A stretch of 55,588 nucleotides of DNA, taken from the NCBI RefSeq assembly GCF_946478925.1, contig NZ_CAMLDP010000001.1:1-55588 (forward strand), in the 5' to 3' direction. Both the position numbers and the translations under genes were made by a program. The DNA is from an uncultured Nitrososphaera sp. (GTDB taxonomy: Archaea; Thermoproteota; Nitrososphaeria; Nitrososphaerales; Nitrososphaeraceae). Below the pieces are notes generated by a model that was not told the DNA's origin, searched no databases, and saw only the letters and a list, made by a program, of their open reading frames with translations. Of the stretch, positions 33,862 to 42,348 are shown piece by piece (positions within the stretch are counted from its first letter, which is position 1; each line of letters opens with the position of its first letter).

Positions 33862-34656
33862 ATGATCAGTATGGACGTCCCGCGCCTTTTGGACGAAAGG
33901 GGATACAAGCCACTGAAAATACATGAAAAGGTGGTAGCCTCTGCAGCATTGAGCTCGCTCACCGTCCTTGGCGAGTCGTCCGTCAGGGCGCTTCTTTACC
34001 ACATGTCGACCCTTGCAGGAATGCAGGAAAAAGAGATTCTTTCAAACTACAAAGAGTTTGAAAAAGGGTTGTGGTCTACGCTTGGCAGTGGCGCCGACAT
34101 TATCCTGAAGCGCTTTGACGAAATGCTTGCCAAGAACGTGCAGGAAACCAACATGGGCCCAAGGGAGATACTTGACGCAATAAGGAGGGACGAACCTTAT
34201 GTCTTTATGCGCAACGTTTCAGCGGGCGAGCGCGTACTGCTCCTGTACAGGAGCGCGCAGTTCCGCGAAAGGATGCTTGGCGCCTTTTTCGACCCGGTTG
34301 CAGGAGGGCGCCAGGCAAAGGGCGCGATACTGTCAGAGCCTGCTTTGCTTTCCGTACCGTCCATCACGTGGCGCGAGCTGCAGGAGAAGGCCAAGGGTAC
34401 AAGCCTTGACGAGAAGGCATCAGAGTGGGCGTCTGCGCTTGGCGCTGTAGGCAGGCTGCGGCTTGCAATGGACAGCACATGGCTTTTTGAAAACAGCGTG
34501 GAAGAGACTGCGTCTGAAAAATTCAATGACGCGGCCTTTTTGTGCGCCTGCGACCTGCGGGTCGGAGCAGAGCGCGCAGGCAAGGCTATGATGATAAGAG
34601 AATCGCACGGCTATGTAGTGCTGGAAGATTCCAAGACAGTATATGCAAAAGAGTAG
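33862..34656 (+). CDS. Hypothetical NitrOD5-like signalling protein
   Basis: A 264-residue cytosolic protein. Its first 75 residues (ALSSLTVLGESSVRALLYHM, EFEKGLWSTLGSGADIILKR) show the same helix pattern as the protein at 49-624 and look like a thaumarchaeal output domain (NitrOD5, recalled, not searched). Residues 100-264 form an alpha-beta domain with VLLLYRSAQFRERM near residue 128 and a C-terminal RESHGYVVLEDSKTVYAKE, which I do not recognise, possibly MEDS-like. No kinase or receiver domain is seen. Confidence 0.6.
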   Translation: MISMDVPRLLDERGYKPLKIHEKVVASAALSSLTVLGESSVRALLYHMSTLAGMQEKEILSNYKEFEKGLWSTLGSGADIILKRFDEMLAKNVQETNMGPREILDAIRRDEPYVFMRNVSAGERVLLLYRSAQFRERMLGAFFDPVAGGRQAKGAILSEPALLSVPSITWRELQEKAKGTSLDEKASEWASALGAVGRLRLAMDSTWLFENSVEETASEKFNDAAFLCACDLRVGAERAGKAMMIRESHGYVVLEDSKTVYAKE

Positions 34657-34724
34657 CATTATTTTCCCCTCCCTCCCCCGCAGGTGTCTTTTGCCTTATT
34701 AGGCATGGACCTGCATGTGCCAAC

Positions 34725-35708
34725 ATGTCAGGGCTGTGGTACGACATTTCATCAGCGCCGAGATACGAGGCCAAGCAGGCCAAGTCGATAATCCACTCGT
34801 TTGCAGTCAGGGGCTATTCGGGCATGACAATAAATCCGTACCAGGGCTGCCAGCACCGGTGCGCCTATTGCTATGCCACGTACGAGTGGTCGCCGGAATT
34901 CTATGACAAGGTCTATGCCAAGAGCAACGCGCCTGAAGTGCTTGAAAGGGAACTCCAGTCGTGGAAGGGGAGCACCATAAACCCTGTGATGGTAGCGTCG
35001 GCTACAGATGCCTACCAGCCGGCAGAGCTAAAGTACGGACTTACCAGGAGGTGCGTGCAGATATTACAGAAATACAACGTGCCGTACTATGTCTTTACAA
35101 AATCCGCAATCATCGAGCGCGACCTTGAACTGCACCGCAGGTACAGCCACAATTGTTTCATAATATGGTCTATGACAACCGCCAGCGAAAAAACGCGGCG
35201 CATAGTGGAGCCCGGCACGCCACCGGCAGAGCGGATTTTTGCGGCCATCAAAAAGTTCACGGGTGCCGGCGTGCCGTGCGGCGTAAACGTCGACCCGATA
35301 ATGCCACTTGTCACCGACACCGACGAGGAGCTTGACGCAGTCGTAGACTGCTGCAGGCAGGCAGGCGTGAAATACGTCTCCGGCGAGATGCTGCGTATGC
35401 GCGATGACATCTGGGATCGCATGAAGATGGCCCTCCGGCTGCTGCAAGTCCCTGACGGCGAGGGGCGCTACCGCGAGCTCTATGGAATCACTGAGGAGCC
35501 GCTTGCAAGGCCGTACGTCGCCTGCAACGAGAAATACGCAAAAAAGATGACAAGTAGGTTGTATGAAAAAGTAAAGTCGCGTGGCATCTGCCCCGGCTTT
35601 CCCGACCACGTGCGTCCACAGGACATCGACAGGTCGTGCACGGGCCAGACTACAATGCTCTCGTTCACAGGAGCGTCTAGCGACCAGGCTGCAACGCCCG
35701 GCAGTTAG
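34725..35708 (+). CDS. Radical SAM protein of the SPL (spore photoproduct lyase-like) family
   Basis: A 327-residue radical SAM enzyme. The cluster motif is NPYQGCQHRCAYCYATYEW (C-x3-C-x2-C, about residues 38-45); GSTINPVMVASATDAYQPAE and the SMTTASEKTRRIVEPGTPP segment are typical of archaeal SPL-like proteins, whose substrate is unproven; true lyase repairs UV-induced thymine lesions. The ATG at 34725 is chosen since the frame before it is not protein-like. C-rich pyrimidines precede it (34665-34680). Confidence 0.85.
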   Translation: MSGLWYDISSAPRYEAKQAKSIIHSFAVRGYSGMTINPYQGCQHRCAYCYATYEWSPEFYDKVYAKSNAPEVLERELQSWKGSTINPVMVASATDAYQPAELKYGLTRRCVQILQKYNVPYYVFTKSAIIERDLELHRRYSHNCFIIWSMTTASEKTRRIVEPGTPPAERIFAAIKKFTGAGVPCGVNVDPIMPLVTDTDEELDAVVDCCRQAGVKYVSGEMLRMRDDIWDRMKMALRLLQVPDGEGRYRELYGITEEPLARPYVACNEKYAKKMTSRLYEKVKSRGICPGFPDHVRPQDIDRSCTGQTTMLSFTGASSDQAATPGS

Positions 35709-35710
35709 GC

Positions 35711-35839
35711 TCACTTGCGCGGCTTTGTCAGGAAAATTGCCTCGCATTCACAGTGGCCGTCGATGCGCACCTGCCTTCCACACTTTGGGCAGATGGTCAG
35801 GGGCGCTGGTGCCTCAAGCTCCATCTCGAACAGCGACAT
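35711..35839 (-). CDS. Small zinc-ribbon protein (42 aa)
   Basis: Reading the minus strand from the ATG at 35839 gives a 42-residue protein: an acidic hydrophobic N-terminus (MSLFEMELEAPAPLT), then ICPKCGRQVRIDGHCECEA with four cysteines (C-x2-C, then C-x-C) and a basic tail ending KPRK. This is a compact zinc ribbon. It could be a rubredoxin-like or RNA/protein-binding adaptor; no family is assigned. It converges on the radical SAM gene, with two bases between the stops. An A+T element (TTTTAAACAAT, minus strand, 35867-35877) lies about 30 bp upstream. Confidence 0.7.
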   Translation of the reverse strand: MSLFEMELEAPAPLTICPKCGRQVRIDGHCECEAIFLTKPRK

Positions 35840-36016
35840 ATGTATACGCACAGTATAACCGTGGCCATTGTTTAAAAGATTTTAGCATGAGAAGGAATAA
35901 TGGCCGCATTTTGCCGTGTTTCTATTGTCAGATATTATTCCTACATAAGAGCCTGTAATTTATTGCAATTACTGTAACATACCAACCATTAATAGCGCCT
36001 GAAAACCACAAAGAAG

Positions 36017-36475
36017 ATGCATATGAGCTACCGCAACCCCACGCCCACGGTCGATGCCATACTGCAAAAGGGCTCCAAGGTCCTCATGGTAAGGAGGAAA
36101 AAGGACCCGTTCAAGGGTATGCTTGCTCTACCGGGTGGCTTTGTTAACGAAGGCGAGACGGTCGAGGATGCGATGAAGCGTGAGGTACTCGAAGAGACGT
36201 CGCTTGAGGTGGAGCCCATAGACATACTTGGGGTCTACTCTGACCCGCACAGGGACCCGAGAAAGCACACCATGACCGTCGTGTTTGTAGCGATAATAAT
36301 CGGCGGAAAGGAAAAGGCGCAAGATGACGCGGCAAGCCTCGAATGGGCCGAGCTTGATAGCATCGAAAGGGCGGCGTTTGACCATGCACAGATACTTGCA
36401 GACTACCGCCGGTGGAAGGGTAGTACTGGCACGTATTGGTCGACAAAGCGCCGCGGGGAAGAACGAAATTATTAA
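36017..36475 (+). CDS. Nudix hydrolase (ADP-ribose pyrophosphatase-like)
   Basis: A 152-residue Nudix protein. The box GGFVNEGETVEDAMKREVLEET (G-x5-E-x7-R-E-x2-E-E, about residues 37-59) is complete; KGSKVLMVRRKKDPFKGMLALPGG precedes it. It hydrolyses a nucleoside-diphosphate-linked substrate; ADP-ribose is only a guess from similarity. The initiating ATG at 36017 is followed by another Met two codons on. It lies 26 bp before the coiled-coil gene in the same direction. Confidence 0.88.
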   Translation: MHMSYRNPTPTVDAILQKGSKVLMVRRKKDPFKGMLALPGGFVNEGETVEDAMKREVLEETSLEVEPIDILGVYSDPHRDPRKHTMTVVFVAIIIGGKEKAQDDAASLEWAELDSIERAAFDHAQILADYRRWKGSTGTYWSTKRRGEERNY

Positions 36476-36501
36476 AGCCAGAACAGGGCTGAAAAAAGCA
36501 C

Positions 36502-36867
36502 TTGCGTTCTGAAAAGGACATACGCCTCAGAATAGACCTGCTCGAAGGGCAGGCAAGTTCCATAGCCAAGATGCTTGCCAAGGCCATGCAGGAGCACAAC
36601 GAAGAGGCGGTAAAGCATTACTCGGAAAAACTGGCCCAGAGCAAGGGCAAGGTGGAGGAGCTGCTGTGGGTGCTCCAAGTAAAGACGGGCCAGGGCGTGC
36701 TTGACACCAAGGCCGCAGTCCCGGGGAGGCAGGAAATGACAGTCCGGGACATACTCGACCTGCTCAAGGAGGGCAGGATAAAGATGGACGACCTTGCGCT
36801 TGACGTGCAGGCGCTGGTCAGAAAGGGTGCGCTTGAGGCTAGAAACGCCATGAGGCATACAACCTGA
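36502..36867 (+). CDS. Hypothetical coiled-coil protein
   Basis: A 121-residue cytosolic protein. Residues 1-62 form a long charged helix (LRIDLLEGQASSIAKMLAKAM, VKHYSEKLAQSKGKVEELLWV), then a proline-glycine break and a second helical part (TVRDILDLLKEGRIKMDDLA). No domain is recognised. The start is TTG, 26 bp behind the Nudix gene, so the two probably share a transcript. It ends just before the suf promoter. Confidence 0.6.
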   Translation: MRSEKDIRLRIDLLEGQASSIAKMLAKAMQEHNEEAVKHYSEKLAQSKGKVEELLWVLQVKTGQGVLDTKAAVPGRQEMTVRDILDLLKEGRIKMDDLALDVQALVRKGALEARNAMRHTT

Positions 36868-36868
36868 C

Positions 36869-36906
36869 TTAGCTTGTACAAATTATGGAGTTAGGCTGTA
36901 CAAATT
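36869..36906. promoter_or_regulatory. Two direct repeats upstream of the suf operon
   Basis: TTAGCTTGTACAAATT (36869-36884) and TTAGGCTGTACAAATT (36891-36906) match at 14 of 16 positions, 22 bp apart. Each holds a near-palindromic TTGTACAA/CTGTACAA core. Two helical turns between boxes put them on the same face of the DNA. They lie 26 bp and more before the suf TATA box, so they probably bind a regulator, perhaps an iron- or oxygen-responsive one. Confidence 0.65.
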
Positions 36907-36930
36907 GCCAAAACCCCGGGTGCAAAGTGG

Positions 36931-36945
36931 AAAATATATATAAAA
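36931..36945 (+). promoter_or_regulatory. TATA box of the suf operon
   Basis: A long A+T block (AAAATATATATAAAA) lies 25-39 bp before the sufB ATG at 36970; there is no clear Shine-Dalgarno. Confidence 0.6.
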
Positions 36946-36969
36946 TAACAGCGTTATGAAGCTGTAGAG

Positions 36970-38370
36970 ATGACTGCAAAAGACCTTAACATGGACTATA
37001 GCAAGTATGACTTTAAGGATTCAACAGAGCTTTATGTTTACCTAAGTAAAAAGGGGCTCTCCCGTGGCACGGTAGAGGAAATCAGCCGCATGAAGGGCGA
37101 ACCTGACTGGATGCGCGATTTCAGGCTCAGGTCTTTTGACGTTTTCATGAGCAAGCCCATGCCCGAATGGGGAGGCGACCTCTCCAAAATTGACTTTCAG
37201 AACATCTACTACTATGCCAAGGCTTCAGAGAAGCAGGGCAAGAGCTGGGACGAGGTTCCAGAATCAGTCAGGAACACGTTTGAGAAACTTGGCATCCCGG
37301 AAGCAGAACGCAAGTTCCTCGCAGGCGTGGGTGCGCAATACGAGTCTGAAGTAGTCTACCACAACCTGCGCGACGACCTTGCGGCAAAAGGCGTCATTTT
37401 CGCCGACACCGATACTGCGGTGAAGGAATATCCCGAGATAGTAAAGAAGCACTTTGGCAAGGTCATACCGCCAGAGGACAACAAGTTTGCCGCGCTCAAC
37501 AGCGCTGTCTGGTCCGGCGGCTCGTTCATATACGTACCGCCAAACGTCAAGGTCGACCTTCCGCTGCAAGCATATTTCAGAATTAACGCAGAGAACATCG
37601 GCCAGTTCGAGCGCACGCTCATCATAGCAGACGAAGGCGCCGATGTCCACTACATCGAGGGCTGCACGGCGCCGGTGTATTCGACAGAGTCGCTGCACTC
37701 TGCAGTGGTTGAACTTATTGCAAAGAAAGGAGCCAGGATACGCTACACGACAATCCAGAACTGGAGCAAGGATGTCTACAACCTGGTGACAAAGAGGGCG
37801 TACGCGTACGAGGGCGCGTCTGTCGAGTGGATAGACGGCAACATCGGAAGCAGGCTGACAATGAAGTATCCGGGCGTCTACATGCTCGGCAAGGGCGCGC
37901 ATGCAGAGGTAGTTTCAATCGCGTTTGCAGGCGGAGGCCAGCACCAAGACGCAGGTGCAAAGGCAGTCCACCTTGCGCCAAATACCACTTCAAGGATAAC
38001 GAGCAAGTCAGTGAGCAAGGACTCTGGCAGGACTACGTACAGGGGCCTGTTGCACGTGGCCAAGGGCGCCACCGGAGTAAAGTCAAACGTCAGGTGCGAC
38101 GCGCTGTTGCTTGACGAAAAGTCAAGGACCGACACGTACCCATACATCGAGGTAAATGAGGACGACGCGACCATCACCCACGAGGCGACCGTCGGCAAGA
38201 TAGGCGAGGACCAGATATTCTACCTGATGTCACGCGGGTACAGCGAGTCCGACGCGCTGTCCATGATAGTCGGCGGCTTTATCGAGCCGTTCACAAAGGA
38301 ACTACCAATGGAATACGCAGTCGAGCTGAACCGGTTGGTAAAGCTCGAGATGGAAGGCTCTGTCGGCTAG
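36970..38370 (+). CDS. sufB: Fe-S cluster assembly protein SufB
   Basis: First gene of the suf operon. A 466-residue beta-helix scaffold protein: [21 protein letters not shown] N-terminus, [47 protein letters not shown] (the likely cluster/sulfur cysteine) and the C-terminal [34 protein letters not shown]. SufB works as a complex with SufD and the ATPase SufC; SufC is not in the window. Located in the cytosol. Confidence 0.96.
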   Translation: MTAKDLNMDYSKYDFKDSTELYVYLSKKGLSRGTVEEISRMKGEPDWMRDFRLRSFDVFMSKPMPEWGGDLSKIDFQNIYYYAKASEKQGKSWDEVPESVRNTFEKLGIPEAERKFLAGVGAQYESEVVYHNLRDDLAAKGVIFADTDTAVKEYPEIVKKHFGKVIPPEDNKFAALNSAVWSGGSFIYVPPNVKVDLPLQAYFRINAENIGQFERTLIIADEGADVHYIEGCTAPVYSTESLHSAVVELIAKKGARIRYTTIQNWSKDVYNLVTKRAYAYEGASVEWIDGNIGSRLTMKYPGVYMLGKGAHAEVVSIAFAGGGQHQDAGAKAVHLAPNTTSRITSKSVSKDSGRTTYRGLLHVAKGATGVKSNVRCDALLLDEKSRTDTYPYIEVNEDDATITHEATVGKIGEDQIFYLMSRGYSESDALSMIVGGFIEPFTKELPMEYAVELNRLVKLEMEGSVG

Positions 38371-38398
38371 TCACTCACTTTTCTGGTGATTGAGAAAA

Positions 38399-39817
38399 AT
38401 GCCGACCACACTTGCCAACATCAACGCAAGCAACATAAGTGAAGTATCTGCAAAGGACCCTGCGTGGCTTGCAGAGGACAGGAAAAAGGCGATTGCCAAG
38501 TACCTTTCGCTTCCAAATGAGGTGTCGCCGCTCTACTCGAAATACTCTGACGCAAACAAGATCAAGCCGCAGGGCGTGCACCTGAACTTTGTGCAAGGTA
38601 GCGGCAAGCACGCGATAAGCAACGACCTTGCCAAGAGGCTTGAAGAGCTCGAAAAAGAGACGGGAATCCTGCAGGTAGGCGCTGAGATAAACAAAATAAT
38701 CATCAAAGACAGCGTCGCAAAGCAGGGAGTCATTGTCACAGGCATAAAGGAAGCAATTGCCAAGCATTCTGACCTAGTCAAGGCGCACATGGAGGCAAAC
38801 CCGCTTGACCACAGCGAGGACAGGTTCTTGGCTCTTGAAGCGGCCGCGTTCCAGTCGGGCGTCTTTGTCTACGTGCCAAGAAACGTCGTCCTCGACGACC
38901 CAATCAGGATAATAACGTCGCTGGCAGACGATGGCACGTCGCTCGTGTCAAGGAACGTCTTTGTGGCAGAGCAGGGCTCCAAGGCGACAATAGTGCAAGA
39001 GCTGTACGCGCCTGGAACTGGCAATGCAGAGACGCAGCAAGGCTACTTTGAACTAATCGAGACATCGGTCAAGCCAAACGCGCATCTGGAGGCAGTCACG
39101 CTGCAGGCGATGGGCGCGGATACTGTATGCGTTTCAAACAGGAAGGCGTTTGTAGAGAGAGACGCCAAGATGTCGTGGTACGTCGGCCTCTTTGGAACCA
39201 TGCTTTCAAGGTTCAAGACGGACAGCGTCATGAAGGGCCAGGGCGCGACTGCTGAAGATGTCGAGATAGTCTTTGGAGTCGGCAACCAGTCGTTTGACAT
39301 CATGTCGAACCTGATACACGACGGCCAGTTCTCCAGGGGCAAGGTGCAGGTCAAGTCGGTTATGAAGGACACTTCAAAATCATTGTTCAAGGGCATGATA
39401 AAAATCGGCAAGGACGGCAAGGGCACAGAATCGTACCTTTCAGGCCATGCCATCCTGCTGGACAAGGGTGCCAAATCGGACTCGATACCGGGCCTTGAAA
39501 TCCTGACAAACGAGGTCAGGGCGACGCACTCGGCCTCTGTCGCACAGATCGACGAGAACCAGATATTCTACCTCACCACGAGGGGCCTGAGCAGGGAGGG
39601 AGCCAAGCGCGAGATAGTGTCCGGCTTTCTAGAGCCGCTGTCCAGAAAGATGGGCCCGACCATAAGGGCGTGGATAAACTACCTCATAGAGAACAAGTGG
39701 CAGGGCAACCCGCTCATGCTTCGCGCCGACGAGGCGATGGAACAGATACTAGAGGTCGAGAAATCACGGTACCGCGAGACGCAGGACATCTTTGAAAAGC
39801 ACTACAAGTACAGGTAG
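38399..39817 (+). CDS. sufD: Fe-S cluster assembly protein SufD
   Basis: A 472-residue SufB paralogue that completes the scaffold. AAAFQSGVFVYVPRNVVLDDPIRI, FVAEQGSKATIVQELYAPG, DTSKSLFKGMIKIGKDGKGTES and the C-terminal QIDENQIFYLTTRGLSREGAKREIVSGFLEP are the family features. The ATG at 38399 is preferred; a TTG three codons upstream is possible. It is 28 bp after sufB and 18 bp before the Rieske gene, so it is within the operon. Confidence 0.95.
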   Translation: MPTTLANINASNISEVSAKDPAWLAEDRKKAIAKYLSLPNEVSPLYSKYSDANKIKPQGVHLNFVQGSGKHAISNDLAKRLEELEKETGILQVGAEINKIIIKDSVAKQGVIVTGIKEAIAKHSDLVKAHMEANPLDHSEDRFLALEAAAFQSGVFVYVPRNVVLDDPIRIITSLADDGTSLVSRNVFVAEQGSKATIVQELYAPGTGNAETQQGYFELIETSVKPNAHLEAVTLQAMGADTVCVSNRKAFVERDAKMSWYVGLFGTMLSRFKTDSVMKGQGATAEDVEIVFGVGNQSFDIMSNLIHDGQFSRGKVQVKSVMKDTSKSLFKGMIKIGKDGKGTESYLSGHAILLDKGAKSDSIPGLEILTNEVRATHSASVAQIDENQIFYLTTRGLSREGAKREIVSGFLEPLSRKMGPTIRAWINYLIENKWQGNPLMLRADEAMEQILEVEKSRYRETQDIFEKHYKYR

Positions 39818-39835
39818 TTAGTAGAGAGAAAGAGC

Positions 39836-40159
39836 ATGGAAGGAGAGGGCTGGGTGCGCGTCTGCGACGCCGGCTCGCTTTCAAGCGGCGAGCTGGTCGA
39901 GTTTGACCATGGAGACAGAAAACTGATGGTAGCAAAGATGGGAAGCGACGTCTATGCCACCGACAGGATATGCACCCACGCCTATGCCGACCTGACTGGA
40001 GGCTTTGTGAACGAGGGCGAAAAGACGGTGACCTGCCCCCTGCATCTTTCCGCCTTTAAACTGACAGACGGCGTTCCGCAGAACCCGCCTGCAACCTCCT
40101 CCCTTAAAACTTACAAGGTTAAAATACAGGACGACGCAATTTACATCAAGATCGATTAA
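39836..40159 (+). CDS. Rieske-type [2Fe-2S] ferredoxin
   Basis: A 107-residue soluble Rieske protein. The cluster motif is ICTHAYADLT and then CPLHLSAF (C-x-H and C-x2-H, about residues 43-65). The length and form resemble ferredoxins of non-heme oxygenases rather than respiratory Rieske proteins, since there is no membrane anchor. Sitting between sufD and sufS it may supply electrons for cluster assembly or use the product; this role is an inference. Confidence 0.9.
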   Translation: MEGEGWVRVCDAGSLSSGELVEFDHGDRKLMVAKMGSDVYATDRICTHAYADLTGGFVNEGEKTVTCPLHLSAFKLTDGVPQNPPATSSLKTYKVKIQDDAIYIKID

Positions 40160-40163
40160 AGTT

Positions 40164-41411
40164 ATGATGCAGAAAGACGCCCTCAATGTTGTAAAGATCC
40201 GCAAAGATTTCCCCATCCTGAAGCGCAAGGTGATGGGTGGCAAGCCCCTGGTATACCTCGACAACGCGGCGACTACGCAAAAGCCGCTTGCAGTCATCAA
40301 TGCCATCCACGACTATTACATGAACTACAACTCCAACATTCACAGGGCGGTGCACCAGCTTGCCGAAGAGGCGACCAAGGCGTACGAAGATACGCGTATA
40401 AAGATTGCCAAGTTCATAAACGCCCGCTCGACTGACGAGATAATTTTCACCCGCAACACGACAGAGGCAATAAACCTGGTCGCATACTCGTGGGGAAGGG
40501 CGAACATAAAGAAGGACGACAAGATAGTGATAACAGAGATAGAGCACCACTCCAACATCGTGCCATGGCAGATACTGACGCAGGAAAAGGGTGCAAAACT
40601 GGAGTATATCGGAGTCGGCGACGACGGCTACCTAAAGATGCACGAGTACAAGAAATACCTCGACTCTGGCAAGGTGAAACTCGTATCCGTGTCGCAGATG
40701 TCAAACGTGCTTGGCACAATAACTCCGATAAACGAGATAATCAAGATGGCCCACGAGAGGGGCATCCCAGTGCTGGTCGACGGCGCGCAGTCGGTCCCGC
40801 ATATGCCGGTCGACGTGCAAAAGATGGACTGCGAGTTCATGGCGTTTTCTGCCCACAAGATGCTAGGGCCCACGGGAGTCGGCGTGCTGTACGTAAAGCG
40901 CGACCTGCTTGAAAAGATGCCTCCGTTCATGGGCGGTGGCGACATGATAAAGGAAGTCCACAAGTACGAGACACGTTACAACGACCTGCCGTACAAGTTC
41001 GAGGGAGGCACGCCCAACATCGCCGACGTCATCGGCTTTGCAGCAGCTATAGACTACCTTGAAAAGCTTGGCATGGAAAGAGTCAGAGAGCACGAAATCG
41101 ACATCACGAAATACGCGCTCGACAAGATTGCGCAGGTAAAGGGTGTGACGATATACGGTCCGATGAACACAAAGGACAGGGGCGGAGTGGTTTCATTCAA
41201 CATAGGCGACATACACCCGCACGACCTTGCAACCATCATGAACGACCACGGGGTAGCCATCAGATCAGGACACCACTGCGCGCAGGTGCTCATGGAGCGC
41301 CTTGACGTAGCGGCAACTTCGAGAGCAAGCTTTTATATCTACAACACCAAAGAAGAGGTCGACACATTCATTGAGGCGCTGTCCGAGGCAAGGAGGCTGT
41401 TCAAGATTTGA
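40164..41411 (+). CDS. sufS: Cysteine desulfurase SufS
   Basis: A 415-residue PLP enzyme that takes sulfur from cysteine. VYLDNAATTQKP at the N-terminus, TRNTTEAINLVAYSWG, ITEIEHHSNIVPWQ, AFSAHKMLGPTGVGVLYVKRDLL (Schiff-base Lys) and the active-site cysteine loop RSGHHCAQVLME identify the type II SufS group. An ATG one codon later is possible. It follows the Rieske gene by 4 bp and its stop overlaps the sufU start (TTGA). Confidence 0.95.
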   Translation: MMQKDALNVVKIRKDFPILKRKVMGGKPLVYLDNAATTQKPLAVINAIHDYYMNYNSNIHRAVHQLAEEATKAYEDTRIKIAKFINARSTDEIIFTRNTTEAINLVAYSWGRANIKKDDKIVITEIEHHSNIVPWQILTQEKGAKLEYIGVGDDGYLKMHEYKKYLDSGKVKLVSVSQMSNVLGTITPINEIIKMAHERGIPVLVDGAQSVPHMPVDVQKMDCEFMAFSAHKMLGPTGVGVLYVKRDLLEKMPPFMGGGDMIKEVHKYETRYNDLPYKFEGGTPNIADVIGFAAAIDYLEKLGMERVREHEIDITKYALDKIAQVKGVTIYGPMNTKDRGGVVSFNIGDIHPHDLATIMNDHGVAIRSGHHCAQVLMERLDVAATSRASFYIYNTKEEVDTFIEALSEARRLFKI

Positions 41412-41836
41412 GTGACGACATTTATCGCGAGATAATTCTGGACCACTACCGCAACCCAAGGAATAAGGGCAAGATGCAGAACGCGGATGTCAGCATACAC
41501 GATTCAAACCCGCTCTGCGGCGACGAGATCGACATCCACCTGAAGGTGGACGGCGACAAGATAAAGGACATCAAGTTCGAGGGCCGCGGCTGCGCAATTA
41601 GCCAGGCAAGCGCATCAATGCTGACAGAGATGGTCATGAACAAGCAGCTCACGTCGATAAAAGACCTTACAAAAGATGACATCCTAGAGAACATTGGCCT
41701 AATGAACCTCGGTCCGGCGAGAATAAAGTGCGCCCTCTTGTCACTAAAGGTGCTAAAGCTTGGCATGGTAAAGTACTATGCCGACAGGGACCCTGCTTCT
41801 GCCAAAAAGCTGCAGGAAGACACGAGAACACTTTAG
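41408..41836 (+). CDS. sufU: SufU/IscU-type Fe-S scaffold or sulfur acceptor
   Basis: A 142-residue protein. The three ligand cysteines lie in SNPLCGDEID, GRGCAISQASASML and RIKCALLSLKVL. The sequence and the pairing with SufS fit SufU, which binds zinc and accepts sulfur from SufS in Gram-positives; a classical scaffold role is also possible. The start is TTG, overlapping the sufS stop. This is the last gene of the operon; a hairpin follows. Confidence 0.92.
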   Translation: MSDDIYREIILDHYRNPRNKGKMQNADVSIHDSNPLCGDEIDIHLKVDGDKIKDIKFEGRGCAISQASASMLTEMVMNKQLTSIKDLTKDDILENIGLMNLGPARIKCALLSLKVLKLGMVKYYADRDPASAKKLQEDTRTL

Positions 41837-41850
41837 ACATTCATTTAGGA

Positions 41851-41873
41851 TGCACGAGAATTTTTTTCGTGCA
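41851..41873 (+). terminator. Hairpin after sufU
   Basis: TGCACGA (41851-41857) and TCGTGCA (41867-41873) form a perfect 7-bp stem with a loop of GAATTTTTT. It lies 14 bp after the sufU stop. A hairpin with a T-run in its loop is unusual here, as other genes in the window end in plain pyrimidine tracts. It may be a terminator or an RNA-stability element. Confidence 0.5.
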
Positions 41874-41956
41874 GACTGGCAAGTCGCCGCAACAACAACA
41901 CCAAGCGCACAGTTAAATAGCGTATTTGCCCACATGACAAAAGAACACTTTAGGCC

Positions 41957-42310
41957 ATGTCATCTACTACTACTCCAAAGGTAAGCAGGCAGGATATACG
42001 CAAGATAATATTCGACAATTTCAACGATACAGACTACCGCTTTTCAAACGACGAAATCCTAGGCTACCTCAACGAGATGGACAGATACAAAACGGCAAAT
42101 CTCGACGTGCTAGATTTTGAGGACGTGCTCTTGGAGATGGAAGAGTCGGGCTTTTTGCGCCCGATTGCGCAGAATTTCAACACGCGCTACTACAAGATAA
42201 TGACAGAGCTTGAAACCAAGACATGCAAGGACTGCAACACGGTTTCATGGTTTGCGGAGGCAGAAGAGCCCAAGTTGTGCCCACAGTGCAGGTCCAAGAA
42301 CATGGCTTAG
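41957..42310 (+). CDS. Hypothetical winged-helix plus zinc-ribbon protein
   Basis: A 117-residue cytosolic protein. Residues 10-85 look like a winged helix (RQDIRKIIFDNFNDTDYRFS, LDVLDFEDVLLEMEESGFL); the C-terminus is a zinc ribbon with CKDCNTVSWF and CPQCRSKNMA. The combination suggests a DNA- or RNA-binding or transcription-related protein, but no family is assigned. It is separated from suf by 120 bp containing a hairpin. Confidence 0.7.
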   Translation: MSSTTTPKVSRQDIRKIIFDNFNDTDYRFSNDEILGYLNEMDRYKTANLDVLDFEDVLLEMEESGFLRPIAQNFNTRYYKIMTELETKTCKDCNTVSWFAEAEEPKLCPQCRSKNMA

Positions 42311-42348
42311 GAAAACAATTAAACACCAAGCTCGCGCCTTCTCTACAG

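Noticed and set aside
34542..34724. 61-residue extension of the radical SAM protein
   Set aside because: It overlaps the upstream gene and reads as Arg-rich noise; the ATG at 34725 gives the normal N-terminus.
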